A stretch of DNA of 34,294 nt. Source: an uncultured Verrucomicrobia subdivision 3 bacterium. GTDB taxonomy: Bacteria > Verrucomicrobiota > Verrucomicrobiia > Limisphaerales > UBA11358. Position 1 is the stretch's first letter. Each line of letters starts with the position of its first letter. Below the pieces are notes generated by a model. It was not told where the DNA came from. It saw nothing but the letters and a program-made list of their open reading frames with translations, and made no database searches. Position numbers and translations under genes: made by a program. Shown here piece after piece: positions 16,302 through 26,447 of this stretch. The DNA lies in contig CAIKKJ010000170.1 in assembly GCA_903827955.1 (NCBI GenBank), forward strand, positions 1 to 34,294. Reading direction: 5' to 3'.

Positions 16302-17864
16302 ATGAAACCCCAAGTCGAAATCTACGACACGACCCTGCGCGACGGTTCGCAGGGCGAAGGCATCAACTTCTCGGTCGCGGACAAACTGCGAATTGCCGAG
16401 AAGCTGGATTCTTTTGGCGTTCATTATATTGAAGGCGGCTGGCCGGGCAGCAATCCCAAGGACATCGAATTTTTTGCGCAGGCCAAAAAGAAAAAATTTA
16501 AAAACGCCCGCCTCGCAGCCTTTGGTTCGACGCGCAAGAAAGCCACGCCAGTTGAGCAAGATGACCAAGTGCGTTTGCTCATCGAAGCAGGAACGCCGGT
16601 CGTGACGATTTACGGCAAGACCTCGATGCTACACGTCAAAGAAGTGTTGCGCTGCACGCCCGAGGAAAATCTCGCGATGATCGGCGACACCGTGAAGCAC
16701 CTGAAAGACCACGGCAAATTTGTCATCTACGACGCCGAACACGGCTTCGACGGCTATAAGCTCGATTCGGAATATGCGCTCGCCACCTGGCAGGCGGCGG
16801 AAAAAGCGGGCGCGGATTTTGTGGTGCTGTGCGATACGAACGGCGGTTGTCTGCCGTCAGAAATCGCTGCGATCACAAAGGTCGCCATTGGCAAACTTAA
16901 TTGCAAAATCGGCATCCACACGCACGACGACATTGGTCTCGGCGTCGCGAACGCGCTGGCGTCATTGGACGCGGGCGCGGTGCATGTGCAAGGCACGATC
17001 AACGGCTACGGCGAGCGCACGGGCAATTGCAATCTCACGAGCGTCATTCCGTGCATCGCGCTCAAGCAGAAAAAATCCTGTGTCCCAGCGAAGTCGCTGG
17101 CGAAGCTCAAGGAGCTTTCCATGTTCGTGGATGAAGTGGCGAACCTGCGCCACAATCCGCGCTTGCCGTGGGTAGGTTCCTCGGCGTTTGCGCACAAAGG
17201 CGGCGCGCATGTAAACGCCGTTCAAAAACTCGCGTCGAGCTATGAGCACATCAATCCCGAACTCGTCGGCAACGAACGCAACATTCTCATCAGTGACCTT
17301 TCCGGCCGCAGCAACATCGTCATCAAGGCGCAGGAACTGGGTTTCAAGATCACGAACGACACGCCGGAGTTGCGCCAGATTCTCGACACCATCAAGCAGC
17401 GCGAGCACGAAGGCTTTGAGTTTGAAGCCGCCGAAGCTTCGATGGCGCTCATCATCCGTGGCATCCTGGATCACAATCCTGCGCTGATGTTCACTGTGGA
17501 AAAATATCACGTCTCCATGCGCCGTGATGCAAAGCAATCCGTTTGCGAAGCGACGGTGCGCGTGCGCGTCGGTAAAAAAATCCACGACGAAGTCGCGGAA
17601 GGCGACGGCCCGGTGAATGCGCTCGATTCCGCGCTGCGTTCCGCGCTGGCAAAATCATTTCCAAAGCTGAAACGCATCACGCTCACGGATTACAAGGTGC
17701 GCATCCTCGACGGCATCGCCGGCACCGCCGCGAAGACGCGCGTGCTCATCGAATCCAGCGACGGTCAGCGCGAATGGGGCACCGTCGGCGTGAGCGAAAA
17801 CATCATCGAAGCCAGCTTGCAGGCGCTCGTGGACTCGATGGAGTTTGCCCTGCTGAAGAAGTAA
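16302..17864 (+). CDS. cimA: (R)-citramalate synthase
   Basis: A 520-residue enzyme condensing pyruvate with acetyl-CoA to citramalate, giving a threonine-independent entry to isoleucine synthesis. The catalytic TIM barrel begins [17 protein letters not shown], the CimA form of the isopropylmalate synthase motif. [17 protein letters not shown] carries the metal-binding histidines, and [18 protein letters not shown] follows. The last 130 residues form the LeuA-type regulatory dimer domain ([26 protein letters not shown]). [15 protein letters not shown] favours CimA over LeuA or homocitrate synthase. ATG 16302 is preferred to TTG 16290; GGAA lies just upstream. Its stop touches the converging chemotaxis gene with no spare base. 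Confidence 0.93.
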   Translation: MKPQVEIYDTTLRDGSQGEGINFSVADKLRIAEKLDSFGVHYIEGGWPGSNPKDIEFFAQAKKKKFKNARLAAFGSTRKKATPVEQDDQVRLLIEAGTPVVTIYGKTSMLHVKEVLRCTPEENLAMIGDTVKHLKDHGKFVIYDAEHGFDGYKLDSEYALATWQAAEKAGADFVVLCDTNGGCLPSEIAAITKVAIGKLNCKIGIHTHDDIGLGVANALASLDAGAVHVQGTINGYGERTGNCNLTSVIPCIALKQKKSCVPAKSLAKLKELSMFVDEVANLRHNPRLPWVGSSAFAHKGGAHVNAVQKLASSYEHINPELVGNERNILISDLSGRSNIVIKAQELGFKITNDTPELRQILDTIKQREHEGFEFEAAEASMALIIRGILDHNPALMFTVEKYHVSMRRDAKQSVCEATVRVRVGKKIHDEVAEGDGPVNALDSALRSALAKSFPKLKRITLTDYKVRILDGIAGTAAKTRVLIESSDGQREWGTVGVSENIIEASLQALVDSMEFALLKK

Positions 17865-18821
17865 TCAGGCGGCGGGCTTCGCTCGGAAGCTGGCGGAAAT
17901 CTCGCTCGTCTTGGCGGAAACTTCCGCGATGTTTCGGTTGATGTCGTCCGTGGCCTGCACCTGTTCCTTCACCGCCCCGGCGATATTTCCCGCGCCCTGA
18001 TTGATGTTTTGGATCGCGGCATTCACACTGTCAATTAGTTGCACCACGCCATTCACCGTGCGGCGCATGGCATCAATCTGCCGCGCGATGTCTTCCGTTG
18101 CCTTGGCGCTGCTGCGCGCCAGTTCCTTCACCTCGTTGGCCACGACGGCAAAACCTTTGCCCTGTTCGCCGGCGCGGGCGGCTTCGATCGTCGCGTTGAG
18201 CGCGAGCAAGTTCGTTTGGCCGGCAATCTTGTTGATGAGCGTGACGATGCTCTCGATCTTTTTGGTGGCGACGCTCATCTCCTTCACGGCGTTGCCGGCC
18301 TCGACTGACTGACGCACGGCGCTTTCAGTCTGGTCGGCGGAAGTGGCGGCTTGTCGGGAAATCTCGGCGTTGGATGAATTCAATTCCGCGCACGCGGCGG
18401 CCACCGTGGCCACATTCGTGGCAGTGTCAGCGGCGAGCCGCGCGGTGGCGGCGAGTTGGTGGCTGTTGTCCTGCATTTTGCAACCGGCTTGGTTGATGAT
18501 GCTCGCGCTCTGGCGATACGCGCCTTTCAAACCGCGCAGAAGAATGGGCCGGTGAAAACGCTCCTGACTGCACTCGCTCATCGCGGCGGAAGCTTCGCGC
18601 GTGAACGAATCCGCGATGTCCAGCATGTGATTGATGGCGCGGCACAGCGCGCCAAACTCGCTAGTTTGGTCAATGCCAGTGATCCGGGCCTCAAGGTCAC
18701 CCTTTCCCGCGCGTTCGCAGATTTCCGTGACGCGGTGGAGCTGACGGCTGAAATTTTCTGGCGCATTTGCCGCGGGGAACGCCGCTATTTTTGGCAATGG
18801 TTCTTCGAGCATGGCGTTCAT
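17865..18821 (-). CDS. Soluble methyl-accepting chemotaxis signalling protein (HAMP-like plus MA)
   Basis: A 318-residue cytoplasmic protein with no membrane helix. Residues 26-80 resemble a HAMP-type helical linker ([17 protein letters not shown]...[10 protein letters not shown]), and residues 115-315 form the long MA coiled coil with the conserved hairpin tip [24 protein letters not shown] (around 197-220), the site that contacts CheA and CheW in chemoreceptors. There is no sensor domain; the PAS gene just upstream, in the same frame, is the obvious partner. [14 protein letters not shown] (89-102) is a conserved link seen in PAS-coupled receptors. The start MNAMLEEP follows the PAS stop by one codon. 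No che genes are in the window. Confidence 0.9.
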   Translation of the reverse strand: MNAMLEEPLPKIAAFPAANAPENFSRQLHRVTEICERAGKGDLEARITGIDQTSEFGALCRAINHMLDIADSFTREASAAMSECSQERFHRPILLRGLKGAYRQSASIINQAGCKMQDNSHQLAATARLAADTATNVATVAAACAELNSSNAEISRQAATSADQTESAVRQSVEAGNAVKEMSVATKKIESIVTLINKIAGQTNLLALNATIEAARAGEQGKGFAVVANEVKELARSSAKATEDIARQIDAMRRTVNGVVQLIDSVNAAIQNINQGAGNIAGAVKEQVQATDDINRNIAEVSAKTSEISASFRAKPAA

Positions 18822-18824
18822 AAA

Positions 18825-19382
18825 TCAGGTGGTCGCGGCGGCGAGTTGCGTGTGCTCAGACAGGCTGAAGACGAAACGGTCGTAGTCCGTGCTCTGGCTT
18901 TGCAACAAGTCCACGACCATTTTGAACGAAGCCTCCATGCCAGCATTGGGATTGGCCGCGCGTTTTTCCATCGCCAGCAGTTGTGCGTAAAGCGGACGGA
19001 TTTTTTCCAGCGCATCGGGATACGGCACACGGCGGTTGGAATGATAGCCAACATGCTGCCCGTTCAAATCGTAGCTCGGCGTGACGTGCGCAAAAACCCA
19101 GTAATGGCTGCCGTCCTTCGCGAGGTTCAAAACGTAGGCAAAAATTTCATTCCCGCCCTTGATGGTGTCCCAGAGCAATTTGAAAACGCAGCGGGGCATT
19201 TCCGGATGCCGCAAAATGCTGTGCGGCGCGCCGAGCAGTTCGCTCTCCGAATAACCGGACACGCGAATGAACACGTCGTTCGCGTAGGTGATGATGCCGC
19301 GCAAGTCCGTCTTGCTGACGATGATTTCATCCTCGCCAAAATGTTGTTCGCGGCCCGTGGGCGCGGTGTGAATTCGGCTCAT
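18825..19382 (-). CDS. Aer-like PAS domain protein
   Basis: A 185-residue soluble protein with one PAS domain of the type found in the aerotaxis receptor Aer: TDLRGIITYANDVFIRVSGYSESELLG, then RHPEMP (58-63) and KDGSHYWVFAHVTP. Positions that bind FAD in Aer appear kept (N35, R58, H59, W71), with E in place of one aspartate, so a flavin redox or oxygen signal is plausible. The remaining 60 residues are helical. Its TGA stop is in frame with the chemotaxis gene that follows after one codon; joined they would be about the size of a full receptor. ATG 19382 is preferred; an extension to 19415 is possible. Confidence 0.85.
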   Translation of the reverse strand: MSRIHTAPTGREQHFGEDEIIVSKTDLRGIITYANDVFIRVSGYSESELLGAPHSILRHPEMPRCVFKLLWDTIKGGNEIFAYVLNLAKDGSHYWVFAHVTPSYDLNGQHVGYHSNRRVPYPDALEKIRPLYAQLLAMEKRAANPNAGMEASFKMVVDLLQSQSTDYDRFVFSLSEHTQLAAATT

Positions 19383-19616
19383 ATTTATGCAAGGCGCGGC
19401 GGGAAAAGCCATCATCCGCGCGGATTGACTTCACTTCTGCATCGGCCAAGCATCCGTTTACTTGAGTCGAATGCTTTTACATTTTTTGCCATGCGCGTGC
19501 AAAGAGGTGCCAACTCAGCCACCCGCCCTTGACTTGAGTTGCGCCGAACTCTGTGAATTTGCTAGTCTAGGCTTCGGTCGCCCGTGGATTTGCGCCGGGC
19601 GGCCCATTTAATTTTT

Positions 19617-22661
<3,045 letters not shown>

Positions 22662-22681
22662 TGTTTGAGCCACGGATGAAA

Positions 22682-22721
22682 CACCGATTGAACACGGATT
22701 CAGTTTCGTGTTCAATCGGTG
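22682..22721. repeat. Perfect inverted repeat downstream of valS
   Basis: Arms 22682-22696 and 22707-22721 are a perfect 15-bp inverted repeat around a 10-base loop. No T-run follows, so it is not a standard terminator. Partial copies of the same words (CACGGATGAA at 22671-22680 and CACGGATT at 22693-22700) suggest a dispersed repeat family. Confidence 0.8.
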
Positions 22722-22779
22722 GCCAAGCTAAAGATTTGATTGGCTTGCGTTGCGTTGGCTGATTATTTTCCCCGCCGTC

Positions 22780-24492
22780 ATGGAGCACAGTCTCGTCACC
22801 GATATCGCCATCTGCATTATTGCAGCGTGGGTGGTCGCTGTGATTTCACAGGTCGCCAAGCAGCCGCTGTTGCTGGCATATCTCGTCGCGGGTTTCGCCG
22901 TCGGGCCGAACGGATTCCAGTGGGTCACAAATCCGGACTCAATCACGACCATTTCTGAAATCGGCCTCTCGCTGTTGCTGTTCATGATCGGGCTGGAAAT
23001 TGATCTGAAAAAAATGATGAGCGCGGGGCGCACCATCACGCTCACGTCTGGTGTGCAAATTCTCGGGTGTTTGCTGATTGGCTGGCTGGCGTTTAGCTTC
23101 CTTGGCCCGGCTAAAAACAATCTCGAAGCGCTCTATCTCGCCGTCGCCGCCGCGATGAGCAGCACGGTCATCATTGTCAAAATTCTTTATGACAAGCGTG
23201 AATTGGAAACGCTCGTCGGGCGGGTCACGCTGGGCGTTTTAGTGATGCAGGACATCGCCACGATTTTGTTTCTTGCCGTCCAGCCAAACCTGAAACATCC
23301 GACGGCCAACGTGATGCTCGTGGCCGTGTGGCATGTCATCCTGCTGCTGGCGGTCGCGTTTCTCGCGAGCCGGTTTGTGCTGCCGCACGTGTTCAAATTC
23401 ATCGCGCGGCTGCCGGAGCTCGTCCTGGTCGGTGCGCTCGCGTGGTGCTTTGCGATGGCCGGCTTTGCGGATTATCTGAAACTTTCCACGGCGATGGGCG
23501 CGCTCATCGCGGGCGTGATGTTGAGCACGTTTCCCTACACGCTCGATGTCGCCGCGAAGGTCACGAGCCTGCGCGACTTTTTTGTGACACTATTCTTTGT
23601 CGGCCTTGGCATGATCATTCCCGTGCCGACGCTGACCGTGGTGCTGTGGACGATTTTTGTCTGCCTTGTCCTCATCGGCACCCGGTTGGCAACGGTCTTT
23701 CCGGTTTTGTATTCCATGAAGCAAGGCTATCGCGTGAGCTTGTTGCCGGCGATCAACCTCTGCCAGATGAGCGAACTCTCGCTCGTGCTACTCACGCTCG
23801 GCAAGGCCAGCGGCGATGTCTCGGACAATATCATCGGCATCGCCGCGTTTTCGTTTGCGTTTCTGGCGGTCGGGTCCACCTACGCCATCATCGGCAACGA
23901 CACGTTGCTGCGCAAAGCCACGGTGTTGTTCAAAAAACTGGAGTTGCACGACCTCGACCATACCGCGTTCCTCACTCGGGCCGACGCGAAGCTGCGGCGC
24001 ATCTGCCTGCTGGGCTTTTCGTGGACCGCCAGTTCGCTGCTCGCGGAAATTGAACGTAACCGTCCCGACCTGGTTCCGGAAATTTGCGTGATTGATTTCA
24101 ATCCCGTCGTGCACGAGAAATTGAAGGCGAAGAATGTTTTCGCCGTCTATGGCGACATCACCGCGCGCGATGTGTTACACCACGCCGGTGCGTCGCATGC
24201 CGAGGTGATAGTGTGTTCGCTGCCGAACATGGTGCTCAAAGGCGCGAACAATCTGAAGATTCTCCGCCAATTGCGTGAACTGAATCCACACGGGCAGATC
24301 ATCGTCCACGCGGAATTGCTTTCGGACATTCCCGGACTTTACGCGGCGGGTGCCAATTATGTCACCGTGCCGCGCCTGCTGGAAGCGGGCGATTTGCTGC
24401 AAGTCGTCGCCGCCGCCGAAAAGAAAACGCTCGCCCATAAACGCGGCGAACAAGAAATGCTGCTCAAGGAACGCAGCGAAGTCATTCCGTGA
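22780..24492 (+). CDS. KefB-type cation:proton antiporter with TrkA-N-like domain
   Basis: A 570-residue protein of the monovalent cation:proton antiporter-2 family. About 12 to 13 helices fill residues 1-385, with LLLAYLVAGFAVGPNGF, LLLFMIGLEIDLKKM and the conserved AAAMSSTVIIVKIL. Residues 405-540 resemble a TrkA-N domain (ICLLGF..., VFAVYGDITARDVLHHAGASHAEVIVCSLPN). Its first loop reads G412-F-S-W-T-A417 instead of GxGxxG, so NAD binding or glutathione-type control may be altered or lost. Potassium or sodium efflux coupled to proton entry is expected. ATG 22780 is preferred to TTG 22750. Confidence 0.9.
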   Translation: MEHSLVTDIAICIIAAWVVAVISQVAKQPLLLAYLVAGFAVGPNGFQWVTNPDSITTISEIGLSLLLFMIGLEIDLKKMMSAGRTITLTSGVQILGCLLIGWLAFSFLGPAKNNLEALYLAVAAAMSSTVIIVKILYDKRELETLVGRVTLGVLVMQDIATILFLAVQPNLKHPTANVMLVAVWHVILLLAVAFLASRFVLPHVFKFIARLPELVLVGALAWCFAMAGFADYLKLSTAMGALIAGVMLSTFPYTLDVAAKVTSLRDFFVTLFFVGLGMIIPVPTLTVVLWTIFVCLVLIGTRLATVFPVLYSMKQGYRVSLLPAINLCQMSELSLVLLTLGKASGDVSDNIIGIAAFSFAFLAVGSTYAIIGNDTLLRKATVLFKKLELHDLDHTAFLTRADAKLRRICLLGFSWTASSLLAEIERNRPDLVPEICVIDFNPVVHEKLKAKNVFAVYGDITARDVLHHAGASHAEVIVCSLPNMVLKGANNLKILRQLRELNPHGQIIVHAELLSDIPGLYAAGANYVTVPRLLEAGDLLQVVAAAEKKTLAHKRGEQEMLLKERSEVIP

Positions 24493-24573
24493 TGGTGTGT
24501 CGGCGGCCAACGCCGCATCGCTTCCAAGTTTGAATTCCCCTCCGGCTTCCCGCATCATGCGCGCTTGAAACGA

Positions 24574-25350
24574 ATGAAACCCGTCTCTCTGAATTCCGCT
24601 TTGGCCGCCGCTGTCAAGGCTGCGCGCGTTGCCGGCAAAGTCATACACGCCAACTGGCACAAACCCAAGCGCGTGAATTCCGCCGAAGCCCACGATATCA
24701 AATTGGAACTCGATGTGCGTTGCCAGCTGCTCATTGAAAAGATTCTCGCCGGATCGTTTCCGCAGATTCCTGTGCTTGGCGAAGAGGGCAGCACCGGCGA
24801 TACCGCCGCCGAATACCGCTGGGTCATTGACCCGATTGACGGCACGGTGAATTATTTTTTTGGGATGCCGCACGCCGCCGTCTCCATCGCGCTCGAACAC
24901 AAACAGAAATCCGTCGTCGCCGTGATTTACGATCCGTTCACCGACGAAATCTGGACGACCACCAAGGGCGCCCCGACGCGGCTGAACGGAAAAATTATCC
25001 GCGTCAGCCAGCGCACACGGCTCAACGATTGCATCATCGCGATGGGCTTTTCCAAGAGCCGCGACAATTTGCAGAAAAGTCTGCCACACCTCATCCGCAT
25101 CTCCAAGCAGGCCAAAAAAATCCGCATCATGGGTTCCGCCGCGCTGGAACTGGCCTATGTCGCCAGCGGACGACTCGACGCCTACATCGAACGCACGATT
25201 AACCTGTGGGATGTGGCGGCGGGAAGTCTGCTGGTAGAAAATGCGGGCGGAGAATTCTACGTCCTGCCCGCACCGAACGGCAAACTCCGCATGTGCGCCG
25301 ACAACGGCAAGCTGCGGAAGCAACTGAAGATTGGAAGTTTGTTAAAATAG
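24574..25350 (+). CDS. Inositol monophosphatase family protein
   Basis: A 258-residue magnesium-dependent phosphatase of the IMPase superfamily. The metal and catalytic motifs are LGEEG (E70, E71), WVIDPIDGTVNYFFGMP (D86, D89) and NLWDVAAGSLLVENAGG near the C-terminus. Relatives dephosphorylate inositol-1-phosphate, histidinol-phosphate, or 3'-phosphoadenosine-5'-phosphate; the substrate cannot be fixed from these motifs, and no histidine or inositol genes are adjacent. ATG 24574 is chosen over TTG 24565. It follows the antiporter by 81 bases on the same strand. Confidence 0.92.
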   Translation: MKPVSLNSALAAAVKAARVAGKVIHANWHKPKRVNSAEAHDIKLELDVRCQLLIEKILAGSFPQIPVLGEEGSTGDTAAEYRWVIDPIDGTVNYFFGMPHAAVSIALEHKQKSVVAVIYDPFTDEIWTTTKGAPTRLNGKIIRVSQRTRLNDCIIAMGFSKSRDNLQKSLPHLIRISKQAKKIRIMGSAALELAYVASGRLDAYIERTINLWDVAAGSLLVENAGGEFYVLPAPNGKLRMCADNGKLRKQLKIGSLLK

Positions 25351-25365
25351 CCGTTAATCATTTCA

Positions 25366-25710
25366 ATGATGTCACGCACCATCACGATTCTTGGTTTGAT
25401 CCAAGCCCTGTTGATTGTCATTGGTTTTTTTGGCTTGGGAATGGTCATGAAAATCAACGGGTATCCGAATGAATCATACGGCATCAATTGGACATCGATG
25501 GCTTTGTTTTTACGACGTGAGGGATTGTGCCTGCTACTTGTTCCAGTGATTTGGACACTGCTTGCAGCAGTATCTCAAAATCGTCAAAGGCTTATCTTTT
25601 CAACCGATGGCTGGTGTATTTTAGGTATCATTTTTTCAGTTCTGATCATCGGTATTTTTCTTTACGCGTGTGTTTACCCATACACACGTCCCATTTTTAT
25701 CGCTCGTTGA
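25366..25710 (+). CDS. Small membrane protein of unknown function
   Basis: A 114-residue protein with three hydrophobic helices (about 6-28, 52-70 and 83-106), so probably in the inner membrane. No family was recognised. Base composition is clearly more A/T-rich than in the flanking genes. It begins 15 bases after the phosphatase stop and its last 14 bases overlap the 3' end of rdgB on the other strand. The hydrophobic pattern and complete frame support a real gene. It resembles the small protein at 7233-7472 only in being A/T-rich and hydrophobic. Confidence 0.6.
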   Translation: MMSRTITILGLIQALLIVIGFFGLGMVMKINGYPNESYGINWTSMALFLRREGLCLLLVPVIWTLLAAVSQNRQRLIFSTDGWCILGIIFSVLIIGIFLYACVYPYTRPIFIAR

Positions 25711-26377
25711 AAAACTTTTTTAACTTCGCCAACGCTTTCGCGCGGTGGCTTAACTTGTTCTTCACGTCCTCGCCCAGTTCGGCGAATGACTGCTTGAAAC
25801 CGTCCGGCACAAACAGCGGGTCGTAGCCGAAGCCGCCGGCACCGCTGGCGGTGAATTGAATCCACCCCTCGCACGCGCCGTCGAACGTTTGCGCTTCAAA
25901 TTCATCCGCAAAACAAACTGGCGACGCACTCTCAATTTTTCCATGCGGCACCGGCACGAGTGCAATGACGCAGCGGAATCTGCCGGTGCGTTTTTCCAGC
26001 GGCAAATCTTTCAGCAGGCGCAGCAGCTTGGAGTTGTTGTCCGCATCCTTGGAATTTTCAGATTTGTCGAGTGCGGCAAAACGCGCGGAATGCACGCCGG
26101 GCGCGCCGTTCAGCGCGTCTACTTCCAGGCCTGAATCGTCGGCGAGAACTAAATCGAGCTTTAAGTTTTGAGTTTTGAATTTTGAGTTTTCAGAAATCCA
26201 GCGGGCAAGTTCTACGGCTTTCTTCATCGCGTTGCCGGCAAACGTTTCCGCGTCTTCGATGACTGCGGGCGCGTCAGGAAATTCTTTCAGCGTGAGGCAA
26301 TGGAATCTCGCGCCGAGGATGGTTTGGATTTCTCCGACCTTGTGGGCGTTGCGCGTGGCGATGAGCAGCGTCGTCAT
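25697..26377 (-). CDS. rdgB: Non-canonical purine NTP pyrophosphatase (RdgB/HAM1)
   Basis: A 226-residue house-cleaning enzyme that hydrolyses dITP, XTP and related nucleotides to monophosphates, keeping them out of DNA and RNA. It has the opening LLIATRNAHKVGEI, the catalytic block LADDSGLEVDALNGAPGVHSARF (D80, D81), the GFGYDPLF motif (183-190) and the final LSHRAKAL. A stretch of about 12 residues (62-75, SENSKFKTQNLKLD) interrupts the normally short link between the helix and the LADDSG strand; it is encoded by an A/T-rich repeat. ATG 26377 is chosen because it gives the standard N-terminus; the longer upstream frame is spurious. Confidence 0.94.
   Translation of the reverse strand: MTTLLIATRNAHKVGEIQTILGARFHCLTLKEFPDAPAVIEDAETFAGNAMKKAVELARWISENSKFKTQNLKLDLVLADDSGLEVDALNGAPGVHSARFAALDKSENSKDADNNSKLLRLLKDLPLEKRTGRFRCVIALVPVPHGKIESASPVCFADEFEAQTFDGACEGWIQFTASGAGGFGYDPLFVPDGFKQSFAELGEDVKNKLSHRAKALAKLKKFFNER
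26157..26190. repeat. A/T-rich repeat words inside the rdgB coding sequence
   Basis: Four close copies of the word (A/G)(A)GTTTTGA occur in a row on the plus strand, in otherwise G/C-rich coding DNA. They resemble one arm of the inverted repeat at 6604-6697. The stretch keeps the rdgB frame and adds about 12 residues. Confidence 0.65.
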
Positions 26378-26413
26378 GCACGGAGTGTAGCGAAAATTTG
26401 TTGCCGCGCGAGC

Positions 26414-26442
26414 TTGACCCAAAAAATTTCCCGCGCAAAATC
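26414..26442 (+). promoter_or_regulatory. Possible promoter for the alpha-galactosidase gene
   Basis: TTGACC at 26414-26419 is followed 17 bases later by a poor -10 match (AAAATC). Transcription would start about at ATG 26448. This is tentative, supported mainly by similar spacing at 10791-10826. Confidence 0.28.
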
Positions 26443-26447
26443 TGCGG

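Noticed and set aside
17865-19382. Frameshift between the PAS and chemotaxis genes
   Set aside because: Coordinates show both are in the same frame, so a frameshift is excluded; the only interruption is one TGA.
18456-19532. Long plus-strand frame opposite the PAS and chemotaxis genes
   Set aside because: It is a mirror frame in GC-rich coding DNA; its translation has no recognisable domain, while the minus strand encodes clear PAS and MA domains.
19501-19616. Possible valS promoter with TTGACT at 19529 and TAGTCT at 19563
   Set aside because: The spacing is far too long (28 bases), and closer alternatives have poor boxes; nothing here is strong enough to list.
24175-25323. Minus-strand frame of 382 residues opposite the antiporter and phosphatase
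   Set aside because: It spans two genes on the plus strand with clear motifs and shows none of its own.
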